Both the position numbers and the translations under genes were made by a program. The notes beneath the pieces were generated by a model. The model made no database searches, had not been told where the DNA came from, and saw nothing but the letters and a program-made list of their open reading frames with translations. 64,000 nt of DNA, taken from the NCBI GenBank assembly GCA_030347455.1, contig JAQOSZ010000157.1, positions 62,001 to 126,000 of the forward strand, in the 5' to 3' direction. The stretch comes from Kentomonas sorsogonicus. Lineage: Eukaryota > Euglenozoa > Kinetoplastea > Trypanosomatida > Trypanosomatidae. Below are positions 22,601 through 34,400 of the stretch, in pieces. Each line of letters begins with the position of its first letter. Position 1 is the stretch's first letter.

Positions 22601-25600
22601 CAGCAGCTTCTGGGTGCGCAACCCTCTGGAGCGCGAGCTCAACGTGGTGCGGCTGACACAGCTGCGGCAGACGGCCGGGCAGTGCATGCGGCGCATCGAG
22701 GTGGCGCTGGACGAGACCGAGTACGAGCCGCACCTCGGCTCCTACGTCGACGCCATCAAAGTCCGCTACGCCTTCTGTAAGCGCATCTACGACATCGAAG
22801 GGAGCATGATGCAGGTGGTCGAGCTCGCCGCCAACGACCCCAGCATCCTCGACACGCCCCTCTGCCGCGACTTCGGCGCCGCCATCGGCGACGATCTGTC
22901 GGTCATCTCCTCCGCGATGGACAGCATGATTCTCAAGATCGTCGACTTCCACCGCATGGTGACCCCTGAGGAGGTGCTCTTCTTCCAACAGGCGCGCGCG
23001 CGCTTCCAGGACGCGGTCTCGCGCGTGCGGGAGGAAGTGATTCTGACCAACGAGGAGTACAACACCGACCACTCCGACATCTACCTCGGCTTCTTCCTCT
23101 TCAGCGTCGACGAGATCTGCGAGGTGATCGCCGATTTCCACGAGGAGAAGAAGCCGCGCAACATCGTCAAGTACTTTCTGTCCTTCCCGCTGCGCGACGT
23201 CAAGAGCACCCTCAATGCCTTCCGGTCGCTCTTCTACACCGTCATCTACGGCCACACCATCACCCGGCGCCTCAAGGAGGCCATCAAGCTCTCGCTGTGC
23301 ATGGCCATCGCCTCCATCTTCCAGGTCTACGCCCTCGACGGCGACGCGACGAGCCCGATGGCGGGCGCCGCCGTCATCGCCTTCATGTACAGCTCCGTCG
23401 GCAGCGACAGCTTCCACTACGCCTCGGGGCGTCTGCTGGGCACGGTGCTGGGCTCGCTGCTGTCGCTGCTGAGCGTGCAGATCGCCAACGGGCGGCTGTG
23501 GGCGCTCTACCTCTGCATCCTCGCGCTCTCGCTCATCGGGTGCTACGTGCAGTCGGCCCCGGGCTTCTACGCGCTGGGGAACGCCATTGTGTGCAGCACC
23601 ATCTCGATCACAACGCAGTACCAGGACCAGTCCGCCGCGATGATCCGCATCCAGCAGAACTGCTTCGCCATTCTCATGTACTTTGCCATCACGAGCCTGC
23701 TGTGGCCGGTGCGGGCGCGCGACAAGATTAAGATGTCGCTCGACACGACCCTCCGCTGTCTGCGCGAGACGACGGCGTGCATGCTGCGCAACCTGGACAT
23801 GCCCGAGGACGCCAACGAGGTCGCCGCCGACTGCTCGGCGCTGCTGACGGAGATGTCACGCAAGATCGCGACGCAGGCGCGCTTCATCCCCGGCGCGGTC
23901 GAGGAGCCCACCATGACGTCCGCCGAGTACCCCGAGGAGCAGTGGCGCGCCATTGTGGCGGCGGAGCGCAAGATCCACTCGACGCTCGCCATGATGCGCT
24001 ACGCCTACTTCCAGTTTATGTCGAGCAGCGCGGACAACGACACGGCGCTGAGCGTGCACTGGGTGGTGCTGCACCGCATCGCCCCGCACGCGCAGGACCT
24101 CTCGGACCTCCTGTACGCCCTCATCGACCTCTACCTGCTCTCGCTGGGCAAGGCGACGGTGGTGCCAACGACGCACCTCACGAAGCTGCGCCGCGGCATG
24201 ATTGACGCGAGCACGATGATCATCAACACGTACATCGAGACCATCTGCCGCAAGGTCACCGGCGAGGACGAGGAGGACAACGACCGCTGCGCCTACGACG
24301 AGGACGACGACTTCGACGACGACGGACTGGACGGCAGCTTCCCCAGCAGCGCCCCCGCCCCTGGGCCCGCCTCCCCATCCTCCCCCAAGCGCGAGGGCGA
24401 CGGCAACGACGACAATAATAATAACACCTCCGTTGGAGGCAACATGTCCATCAGCAAGCGGCCTGGGTCCGCCACCGCCGCCCCGGCGTCCCCCACCACC
24501 ACCAAGAAGGACGACAACAACAACGCCAGCAACACCAACAACAACGCCAGCGGCACGGAGGGGCCCAAGAAGAAGAAGGGCTACCTCGGGTACGAGATGA
24601 CGGAGGAGGAGAAGGAGGCGCTCCGCAACTTCGTCGCCGGACGCGGCGTCGCGAACAACAACTCCTTCAACGGCACCATGTCGCGCTCGCTGGCCAACTC
24701 GATGCAGCGCAGCATCTCGCTCTCCGCGCCCCCCACCAACGGCACCTTCGCCGGCTCCCGCAACGGCCCCGCCGCCTCCCTGGTGGGCGGCAACACCAAC
24801 GCGAGCTTCCAGTTCGGCGCTTTTGGCAGCGGCGCGGCGATGCGCGCGGCCGACGGCTTCCACGACGACAAGCTGCTGGCCGTCTCCGGCGCCGACACGG
24901 GGCTCGCCGCGCGCCTGCGCCGCAAGCACAAGATCAAGGTCCCCAACAAGGACGACGACAAGAGCGACGACTCCTCGTCAACGAGCTCCGGCGCGCTGGC
25001 GGCGACCCGCAAAGGGCACCGCAGCGGCAACGCGAGCCTCAACAACACGCGCAGCGGCAAGTCCCGCGAGGAGGGCGGCGATAACACCAACACCAACAAC
25101 CAGGACGACAACGATGGCTTCGTCGACCTCGACCACCTCCGCAACAACAACAACTCCTTCATCAAGAACAACTCCTTCCTGCGCAACACGTCCTTTCTGG
25201 GGAAGATGTTCTCGCGCGCGTCGCGACGCGGGACGGCGGCCGACGACGTCAGCCTCGGCGCCTCCCTCGGCGCCTCTATGGGGGCGTCCATGGCGGGCTC
25301 GCCGCCGCGCGCCAACGCGTCGCCCATGAGCACGTCGCCACCGGGGCCCAACAACAACAACAAGCCACCGCTCGGCAAGCCGCCGCGCGCCGCCCCGGCC
25401 ACGGGAAAGACCGTCGCTGGCGCCAACGCCAAGCCCGCGGCTGCGGAGGACGAGGAGGGGGAGGACGACACGCACAGCGACAGCGGCCCGCAGGGCAGCG
25501 GCAACACCGAGAAGAAGGTGGTGTCCGGCACCAGCACCGCGCGCGAGGAGGACGACGACGACCTCAAGAAGGCCACCAGCTCTTCCACCTCGCCGGACGC

Positions 25601-26237
25601 GGACAAGCAGGCCAGTCGCGGCGGCGCCAACAACAGCAACAACAACAACGGCAGCAGCAACAACAATGATGCCGATAACAACACCGCCACCGCCGCCGGC
25701 GCTGGCACGGGCGCAGGCAATCGCCTGCCCGGTGAGAGCTCCTCGCCCGTCAAGGACGACAAGGCGGCGGAGAAGTTTGGCAGCACCCCCGAGCGGCACA
25801 GCCACGACAAGGACGAGGAACTGTTTTCGCGGTTGGACTCCTCCGCGTCGTCGGCCTCCTCCAACACCTCGGCTCACCTCAAGATGAGCCAGCTGCGCGG
25901 CAGCAAGAACGTGACGATCAAGCTCGACAACATCGTGCTGCGCAACGGGCCGCAGGACGGCACCAACAACGGCGGCAGCGAGGCGGACGGGGCGGGGCGC
26001 GGTGGCAGCGGCGGCATGCTCGGGGGCACCGTCGGCAGCGCCGACACGGGCGAGGAGCGCCTGCGCAACATCTCCTTCTTTGACGAGGAGAAGGGCGAGT
26101 TTATTCTCACCAACCACGACGTGCACAGTCTCGAGGCGTTCCTGTTCGGCGTCAAGGCCCTCGTGGTGTTCGTGAACGACCTACAGAGGGCGATCCTCGA
26201 GATGCAGCACGCCAGCGACCTCGCGCGCAACCTGTGA
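19612..26237 (+). CDS. Giant FUSC-family membrane protein, copy 1 (two frameshifts)
   Basis: About 2,200 residues. The core (nt 21960-24260) has two hydrophobic blocks: six helices at about 22088-22520 ('LLMFIIIVVAAFIAEETKK') and six at about 23280-23710, ending 'QNCFAILMYFAITSLLWPVR'. Each is followed by a long helical cytosolic-type region, as in the FUSC/ArAE/ALMT superfamily of aromatic-acid exporters and anion channels. The substrate cannot be told. The N-terminus is Ala/Ser/Gln/Asn-rich, with three GRRSRNE repeats. The tail is Asn/Ser-rich with acidic patches and repeated N-x-[ST]-F motifs, and ends in a conserved block 'DVHSLEAFLFGVKAL'. ATG 19612 is the likely start. The frame seems to change at the G5 near 19663-19667 and in an AAC repeat near 20145-20165; the reading in between is Ala/Gly/Thr-rich, like the rest. 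Confidence 0.85.
20946..21047 (+). repeat. Three coding repeats of GRRSRNE in FUSC copy 1
   Basis: The heptapeptide GRRSRNE occurs at 20946-20966, 20991-21011 and 21027-21047 with different codons each time, so it is kept at protein level. R-R-S is a typical basophilic kinase site. Not found in copy 2. Confidence 0.8.
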
Positions 26238-26350
26238 GAGAGAGAGAGAGAACATCTGTATTTTACGTTTTTCGTTCCTTCTCCTTCCCCCTTCGTTTCT
26301 CTCTCCTTCCGTGAGCTGCCAGTTCTCATCACAAAAGCTTCTTCTCCTCG

Positions 26351-26389
26351 TTTTCATTTCATTTCATTTCATTTCATTTTTTTTTTTTT
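26351..26389 (+). repeat. (ATTTC)n plus oligo(T), first copy
   Basis: Four perfect ATTTC units (26356-26375) preceded by TTTTC and followed by ATT and a T run. A closely similar array lies at 27846-27884 in the same spacer. Confidence 0.8.
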
Positions 26390-27845
26390 ATGACTATGCT
26401 TTGCTGCTTCTCGTTCTTCCTTGTAAGGGATTCCCCCACATTTTTTCTCCTCTCCTTTCTTTCTGTATTTTTTTCTTCTGTACGATTGTTGTTGTTGTGA
26501 AGAAGACACAATGGCTTTGTTGTTTCTTTGCTTCTTTTTGTTTTACTACATCTCCTACGAATTTTATATATTAGTCAAAAGTTTTGACAAATGTTTATTT
26601 CTTTCTTCGCTTGCTCACTCTTCTTGCTGTGTCGATATAAAGGCTCAGTTTAGCAACTGGGGAAAAAAAGAAGTAAGTTTTTCTTCTTTTCTAAATCACC
26701 CTTTCAAGCTAAAAGATACATTTTTTTTTTAAATCTTTCCCTGTGCACTTTAAGTTTTCCTTTTTTCCGTTGAAATTTTTGTTTACATGACATCATCCTC
26801 TATTCTTATCTCTCATTTCCTTTCCCTCCTCTTTTTATCACTTCACCCCTTCATGCCGCAGCGCCCCCCCTCCCTCCCCCTTCCACCACCTCAGTCTTCC
26901 CTATTTCATACCCATGGGCATCGTCTGCGAGCGGGAGTGGAAGGGTAAGAGTAGGCTCTGCAAAACAAAAAAGAAAAAGAACTTTCTTTCTTCACTGAGC
27001 TAAACACTATGTCGCAGGGCGTTGCATAATGGCATTTTCTATACACATGTGTACGTACACTCTCATATATTTATCTATAAGAAACAGGAAAACGAGGCTC
27101 GCGATGAATAGCTAAACCTCTTGTTTTCCGTTCATCTTCATTATTGTTCAAGATAAAACATATGTACTCTTTTTTTTTCTTATCTTTATGTAGAGGGGAA
27201 ACAAACAACAGCAAGACATAAAACACGTGCTTTATGAAAAGAAGTAGTCACATAAAGAGACACGGTCTTTCTGATTATACACATGCATGAACGCCTTTCT
27301 TTCTTTTAGCTCTCTTCTTTTTTATAAGCTTGTCACATTATTTTATTTCCCCTACCTTCCTTCTTCTTCTTTCGATTTTGCTTTCGTTTGTGCTTTTTCC
27401 TTTTGATGTGTCCCCCCCTCCCTCCTCCATACAGTAGTGTGTTGCTGCTCTCTTCTCTCCTATTCCAGTCTTTTTTTTTCGCTTCTAATGATCTCTACTT
27501 AGGCAATACCATTCTGATCGCAAAAGGAGCAAGATAAAAAGTAAATTATGAATTTATTTCAAGAAATGTTTTGTACCTCTCCGCTAACTTGTCTTTATTC
27601 ATTCAGCTATTCTGTACTTTGTCACATGAAATATAAATGATGCGAACGTGCAGGTAAAAAAAATTACAGCAGCGGTGCTGAAAGTGGTGCTGAAACTCAT
27701 GCGTACGCCGCTCTTCACACGCACAGAAAAAAATCCACTGCCAGTGAAGGCGTGTTTTTATTCTTGTTGTCGCACATCTTGGCGACATGTGTGATACATT
27801 TGAGCACAGATGCTTTCCATTGGAGCGTTGAGAGCCGTCTACGGT

Positions 27846-27884
27846 ATTTCATTTCATTTCATTTCATTTCATTTTTTTTTTTTT
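27846..27884 (+). repeat. (ATTTC)n plus oligo(T), second copy
   Basis: Five perfect ATTTC units (27846-27870) followed by A and a T13 run, matching the array at 26351-26389 in unit and in the oligo(T) that follows. Confidence 0.8.
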
Positions 27885-28421
27885 GGCTCCCACCTTGCTC
27901 TCTATTCCGCACCAATCCTTTTCATTATCTCCCTCTTCTTGCTCCTCCATTTTACAACTCACTTGAAAAAAAAACCGACTAGCTGCAGTCTCTCGTTTAT
28001 CCGTAGAGAAAAACAAACGGAAAGGAGCAACAATATCTTCCCTTGTACACATATAAATATAAATATATATATATATTCATCAATTCATTTTCTCTTCCTT
28101 TTCACCAACGAGCGGAAAAAAAGAGGAAAATAATAGTGTTCGCTTATTATCGATACAAATATGCATCACTAGTCATTTTTTGTCGCTCTTTCGTCTCTTT
28201 TTTTCTTCCTTCTTTTCTTCTTATATTCGCAAGATTGCACATACATTTATTATCACTATTCTCCTGCTATCATCTTCTACTTACTCTTTTTTCTTTTCTT
28301 GTACACACTCGCCGGCAAGTACAGCACGGAGGGAAAACACGCCAGTAGGTATTCCCCGTCTCTCTTTCTTCGTTTCTCTTCCAAACTAAAAAAAATCAAA
28401 AAAAAAGGAAGCAATCGAGAA

Positions 28422-31400
28422 ATGAACCGTCGTCACCGCAGCGAGGGCGACCTGAGCGCTGCCGCTGCCAACCATGACGCTGGCGGCAGCAGCGACTACG
28501 GCTGGTGCTGATGCGGGCCACGACTCAGCTCCGACACGTACTCACCATTCGCGGCAGAGAGGGGAAGGCCACGGCGGCACGGTCGACAGACGGCCCCTCT
28601 TTCGTGCCTCCGCTGATGACCTCCACTCTCTGGCGCACCGCTACGACCACCACACTCGACACGACGCCACCGCCCACAGCGCGCGCCACCGCCACCACCG
28701 CAGCCACCACGCTCAGCACCACCATGTGGATGACAGTTCTAGTCGGCGGCGGCACCGCTCCTCCCCCCGCAGCGGCGGCGGCAGTCTGGCCACTGACGGC
28801 TTCGACCACGTCGGGGGCGGTTTCTACGCGAGCCACAGCGACGGCGATGAGCTCGGGAGCGGCGACAGCTACGAAGGCGACGGTGACGATTATGACGATA
28901 TGGCCGGCGCCGGGGGCAGTGCCGGCGGGGCTTTTGAGAGGGAGATATTCGGCAGCAGCATCTACCGCGCGCGCACAGGCGGGGGCAGCATGAGCAGCGG
29001 GGCAAACAGCAACTTCAACAGCCATACTCATTATCCACCCGTCAGCAGCAGCAACAGTCATCACCGTGAGCGGCACAGCGCGGGAGCCTCCGTGACGTCT
29101 CCGAACGCCCCAGGCTCCTCTGCCGCCGCGGCTGGTGGCGGCGGCGGCGGCGGCGGCGGTGCTGTCGTCTCCCCCACGAGTGCCGGCGACGCGTACTTTC
29201 CCGAGTCCGACGCCGCCGCCCTCTACGCGCAGAGCGGAAATCCCCTCAACATTTGGAGACACGAGGCGGGGGTGCTGCGACAGCTCTTCGACTTCGCATC
29301 CGGCAGCAGCGGGGGCAGCCAGCACCACCACCACCACCATCAGGGGCAGCCCAACTCGCACGCCCCGAGCGCACCCTCCAGCGCAGCCCCTTCCTCGTTC
29401 TACGCGCGCCCAACCCCCCACCAGCACCAGCGTGGCCACAGCGGGGAGCTTACCGCCGGCGGCGGTGCCGGCAGCGCCAGCGGCGCCCCACTGGAGCCAG
29501 CGACAGCGACGGCGGTGGCGTCGCCCACGCTTTCCCCCGTCGCCTACGCCTACGCCGCCGGCGCCAGCCAAACCACCAGCCCCACCTCTCATCTTGTGCC
29601 GTCTTGGTCGTCCGTGGAGGCGACGACGGCGGCGGCTGGCGGGGCCGGGGACGGCCACGGGGCGCACCCGCACAGCCAGAGCCACCGACAGCAACAGCCG
29701 CAGCAGCAACCGCGGCGGCGGCAGGACGGGACTATACACCTGATGCGGCGCACTCGCGGCGCCCCTGGGGAGCAGCTCCACCCGCTGCCCGCGCTGTACA
29801 GCTTCGAGAGCCCTGTGGACCCGACGGCCCCGGCCGCGTTCCCCGCCGCCGCAGCGGGGACGACGCACATGAAGAGCGCGGACGGCTACGATGCCGAGGG
29901 CGGCCGACTGGAGGACGAGCTGCTGGAGGAGCTGCCGCTGCCAGTGGGCACGACGACAACAACAACAAGCGCTGCTGGCGCGGCGGCAGAGCCACCAACA
30001 GCCGCATCGTCCACGGGTGGTGTGCCTGAGGGTGTTGCTGCTGGTGGTGGTGGTGCTGGGGATACATGTGAGAGTGCTAGCGCTGCGGCGCCGGCAGCGC
30101 GGCCGTCAGCTCCCGTAAAGCGCGTCGCCTTCGCCTCCACGACGCCGACCACCGCCGCCAGCACCCCCCTCACTCTCAACTCGCCCGCCTCGCGCACACG
30201 CGCGGTGCAGGACGCGTACATTCCTGTGGGCTGCCCGACGACCTCTGGCGCCGGTGGAAAAGGAGTCGACGACGATGAGAAAAACAGCGACAACGGCAGC
30301 GGCGGCGGTGATGAGCATTACGAAGACAGCGGGAGCGACGGGAATGAGCCGTCGGCGCCGTCGTCGTCCGCGCGGCCGCTGCCGCCGCAACGGGGGAGGA
30401 GGGTACGGGGACGGTGGCGGGGGTGTGGGCGAGGGCGAGGGAGGGTTCGTCAAGGCGGGGCTGGCCGGCAGCCGCGGCGCCTTCCGCTCGCGCAACATGA
30501 ACGCCCTCTACGCCTTTAGCTGGGACCAGCGCACCTTCCTGCCCAAGAGCCACGGCCGCTTCGCGGGTGCCTTCCAGCTCATCGCCTCGCCGCGCTTCCT
30601 GGAGAAGATCGACTGGGCGCTGCGCGGCTCGCTGCTGACCATCGTGCCCGCCATGATGCTCGTGCTCGAGGACCGCACGCGGCACCTCTTCCCCCTCCCG
30701 GGCTCCGCCGTCGCCTTCGCGTACTGGATCACGCAGCCGACGCTCGGGGCGGGCCTGCGGGAGCTGTTTATTGTGGTCAAGGGCTTTGCTGTGAGCGTCG
30801 CGGTGATGTTCTTCGTCATCTTTGCGCAGCCCTCCTCCAAGAGCGCGGTGCTGTGCCTGCTCTTTATTGGGCTCGTCACGCTGTCGTTTCTAGCCGAGGA
30901 CATGCGCCGCACGTGTGCCTTCTGCCTCGCGGCGCTGTGCATGCAGTACATCAGCGACCCCCGCTCCGTCACCTACGGCTACGCCCTGAGTTACCTCACG
31001 ACGCTCCTCATCGCCCTCTGCGTCGGCTTCGCCGCTTTCCTCGTGCCCTACATCCGGTGGTCGAGCGACGTGGCGGTGCACTACCACCTCGTGCTGGGCG
31101 ACAGCATCTCGCTCTCCGTGCGCGGCCTCTGCCGGTGCTTCTGGGTGCGCTCGCCGACGGAGCGGCAGCTGCACACGCTGCGGCTGCGGCAGCTGAGCGC
31201 GACCATCACCGCGTGCTTGGCCAAGGTGGACAGTGCCATCTCGGAGTGCGGCTACGAGCCCCACAGCGGCGCCTACCAGGCGCAGCTCACGACCCGCTAC
31301 AACTTCTTCTGTGGGGTGTTCAACGTGGTGCAGTCGATGACGCTGCTGGTGGAGCGCATGACCGGCGACCCGTCGCTCGCCGACACGCCGCTGTGCCGCG

Positions 31401-34400
31401 ACATGGGCCGCGCGATGCGGGCGGAGGTCGCGGCCGTCGGCGCCGCCATGGACGCGATTCTGCTGCGCATCGCCCGGGTGGAGGCGGCGCCGCTGCACAA
31501 CGGCAAGAACGGCCTACTCAACTACTACAAGAGCGGCGGCGGCGCGCCGCGGCGGGCGGCGAGCCTGGACGAGACGGAGGAGGGCGTCGACGCGTGCTTC
31601 CTCGCCTTCCGCGCCGCGACGCGCCGCTTCCAGGAGAAGCTCGTGCTCGCGCGCGGGCGGTTCATTCTCAACAACCCCCACTACGTCCCCTCGCAGTCCG
31701 ACATTCTCCTCGGCTTCTTCTTCTTCAGCATTGAGGAGCTGTGCGACAACATCAACCGCTTCGGCGAGGACCCGTCGCCGCGCGGCTCCCTCCGGTACAT
31801 GGCGACTTTTGCCGCGCGCGACTTGGCGAGCACCGCGGAGGCGTGCGTCGCCCTGTACCGCTCCGTGCGCTACCGCCACACCATCACCCGCCGCCTCAAG
31901 GAGGCGCTGCGGCTCTCCATCGCCATGATCGTCGCGGCGGCCTTCCAGACGTGGGTGGTGACGGCCAAGGGCAGCAGCGCCGTCACCGGCGCCGAGCTGA
32001 TTGCCTTCATGTATCGCGCGACGGACGGCGAGAGCTTCACCTACGCCTCGAACCGCCTGCTGGGCACGGTGCTGGGGTCGCTGGTGGCGCTCATGTCGGT
32101 GCAGGCGGCCGGCGGGCGCCGCTGGGTGCTCTACGCGCTGACGGGCATCCTGACGGCGGCGGGCGGCTACGTGACCACCTCGCCCACCGCGGGGTCGCTC
32201 GGCAGCGCCATCAACGGCAGCGTCATCTCGATTGTGGTGCAGTACCAAAACCAGGCCGCCGCGATGATCCGCATCCAGCAGAACTGCTTCGCCATCTTTA
32301 TGTACTTTGCGGTGTCCAGCCTGCTGTGGCCGGTGCGGGGCCGCCAGAAGGTGCGGCTGGGGCTCGACCTTTCCCTGCGCATGTGCCGCGAGAGCGCGTG
32401 CCGGCTGCTGAGCCACCTCGACGTCGGCTGCGCCACCGCCGGCGCCGTGCAGGGGGACGTGCTGCAGCTGCTGACGGAGATGGAGGACCGCATCCATGTG
32501 CAGAGCAAGAACACGAGCGGCGCGGAGACGGAGCCGACGCTCGACTCGGCGGAGTTCCCGATGATGCACTGGACGCGCGCGATCGCGGTGCAGCGCAAAA
32601 TGCTCGCGCTCCTCCTCATGATGCGGCACGCCTACTACTCCTTCATGTCTAGCCACCTGCAGACCACCAGCCAAATGGGTGCGTCGTCGTCTGGCGGTTT
32701 TGCGTCGCCCTCGCCGGTGCCCCGCGGGTTCGAGCATCTCGAGACGGAGGAGGACAACGATCATGCTAGTAATAACGCTGCCAGCGTCAGTGGCGAGGCT
32801 GGCAACAGCGGCGGCGGCACGGACGCGGAGTTCTCGGTGCACTGGGTGCTGCTGCGCCGCCTGACGCCGCACGCGCGGGAGCTGAGCGCCCTCATCCACG
32901 CCGCCTTCGACATCTACATCGTCGCCCTGGTGCGCTCGTCGTTTGTCCCCACGGCGCATCTCGCGCGCATCCGCCAGGGCATGCACGAGTGCTACCGCCG
33001 CATCGTCGACGTGTTCCTCAGCACCATGACGCGCGAGATCGCGGACGTCGGCGGCAGCGACGCCGGCAGCGGCGCGGCCAGCGAGACGGGGTACGAGCAG
33101 CTTGCAGGGGATACCCAGGAAAGCGCCGATGCTGCCGCTGCCACTGCTGCTGCTGCTACTGACAAGGGAAGCACCACAGCGGCGCCAACGCCGCTCCCAG
33201 ACTCTCGGCACGCGTCGCCACCGCCGCCGGTGACGAATCGCAGCTTTGGGTTCCTCACGTACAAGCTGAGCGACGACGAGAAGCAGTTTCTGCGCGACTA
33301 CGTTGGTAACGAGTCCTTTATTCGGCAAAACCTCTCTGGCGGCAAACGCAACAACAACACCAACAACAACAGCAGCTTCGTTCCTCGCATGAGCGACAAC
33401 GTGACTCGCAACAACACGTTTGCAGGCGCCGGAGGCGGCGGCGGCGGCGGCCCGAGCGGTAACGCCAGCATTGTTATTGGAGGGGCGGGAAGCCACTCCA
33501 ACTCGAATAATAACGTCGGCGCAAACAACACCCCCCCTCTCGTGCGCGAAGTAGGCATCAGCAACGCGAGCATTGTCGTTTCCAACAAGAGCTTCCTTGG
33601 ACCTGCGGACTTGGCTGAAAAGAAGAGGCTGTACCAGCAGCAGCAGAAGCTCAAGATCCAGAAGCTTCAGCAGATGCACAAGGACGACGGAAGCGGTAGC
33701 GGCGGAGCTCAGGAAATGACGGAGCTCCTCCGAACATACAGCAGCGATTTGGACGCCGCAGGCAAGACACTGAGACTTACCCAAGAGCAGCATCAACAAC
33801 AACAGCAGCAACAGCCGCGGAGGGAATCGCTCCTGCGCACGACCCCACATTCACCTAGCGCGGCCACAAGCGTAACCACAGCGACGAATAACACTGGCAC
33901 CGTCAGTAACAGTAATAACAACAACGACAACAACAACAACAATAATAATAGCAGTGACGTGAGAGCTGCGCCTGGACGCGCCACTGCCAGTGCTTTTGTT
34001 AGCGCCGCCGCGCCACAGGAGCCGACGTACGAGGTAGACTCTTCTGGCGACAGCGACAGTAGCGACGGCGCCAACGAAAACGTGATGACCAATAAGAACA
34101 CTGCGAGTATGGGTAGTAATCCAGCAAAAAACGCGGGTGGTGCGGAAGGCAGCTCCTCCGCCTCCCAGGTGCTTCCCCACCCGCTGCTTCAGCAACAGCA
34201 GCAGCGACAACAACAGCTGCAGCAGTTGCCGCTTTCCACCACTCCGCCGCCGCTGCAGAACACGTCTGTCGTGTTGACGCGCAGTTTTATCTCGTCCATG
34301 GGCTCCAGCGCTCCGCAGGCCACCGCCGCCGCCGCGCTCCTGAGGCAGCAACAACAACAACAACAGCAACAACAAATTCGTTCGTCTTCCTCTCATGGCG

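Larger units (their letters stand above)
26238..28421. other. Intergenic spacer between the two FUSC genes
   Basis: A 2.2 kb AT-rich spacer without a recognisable gene. It contains a (GA)n stretch right after the stop of copy 1 (26234-26250), two ATTTC pentanucleotide repeats about 1.5 kb apart, each running into an oligo(T), and many T/C tracts. Confidence 0.65.
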
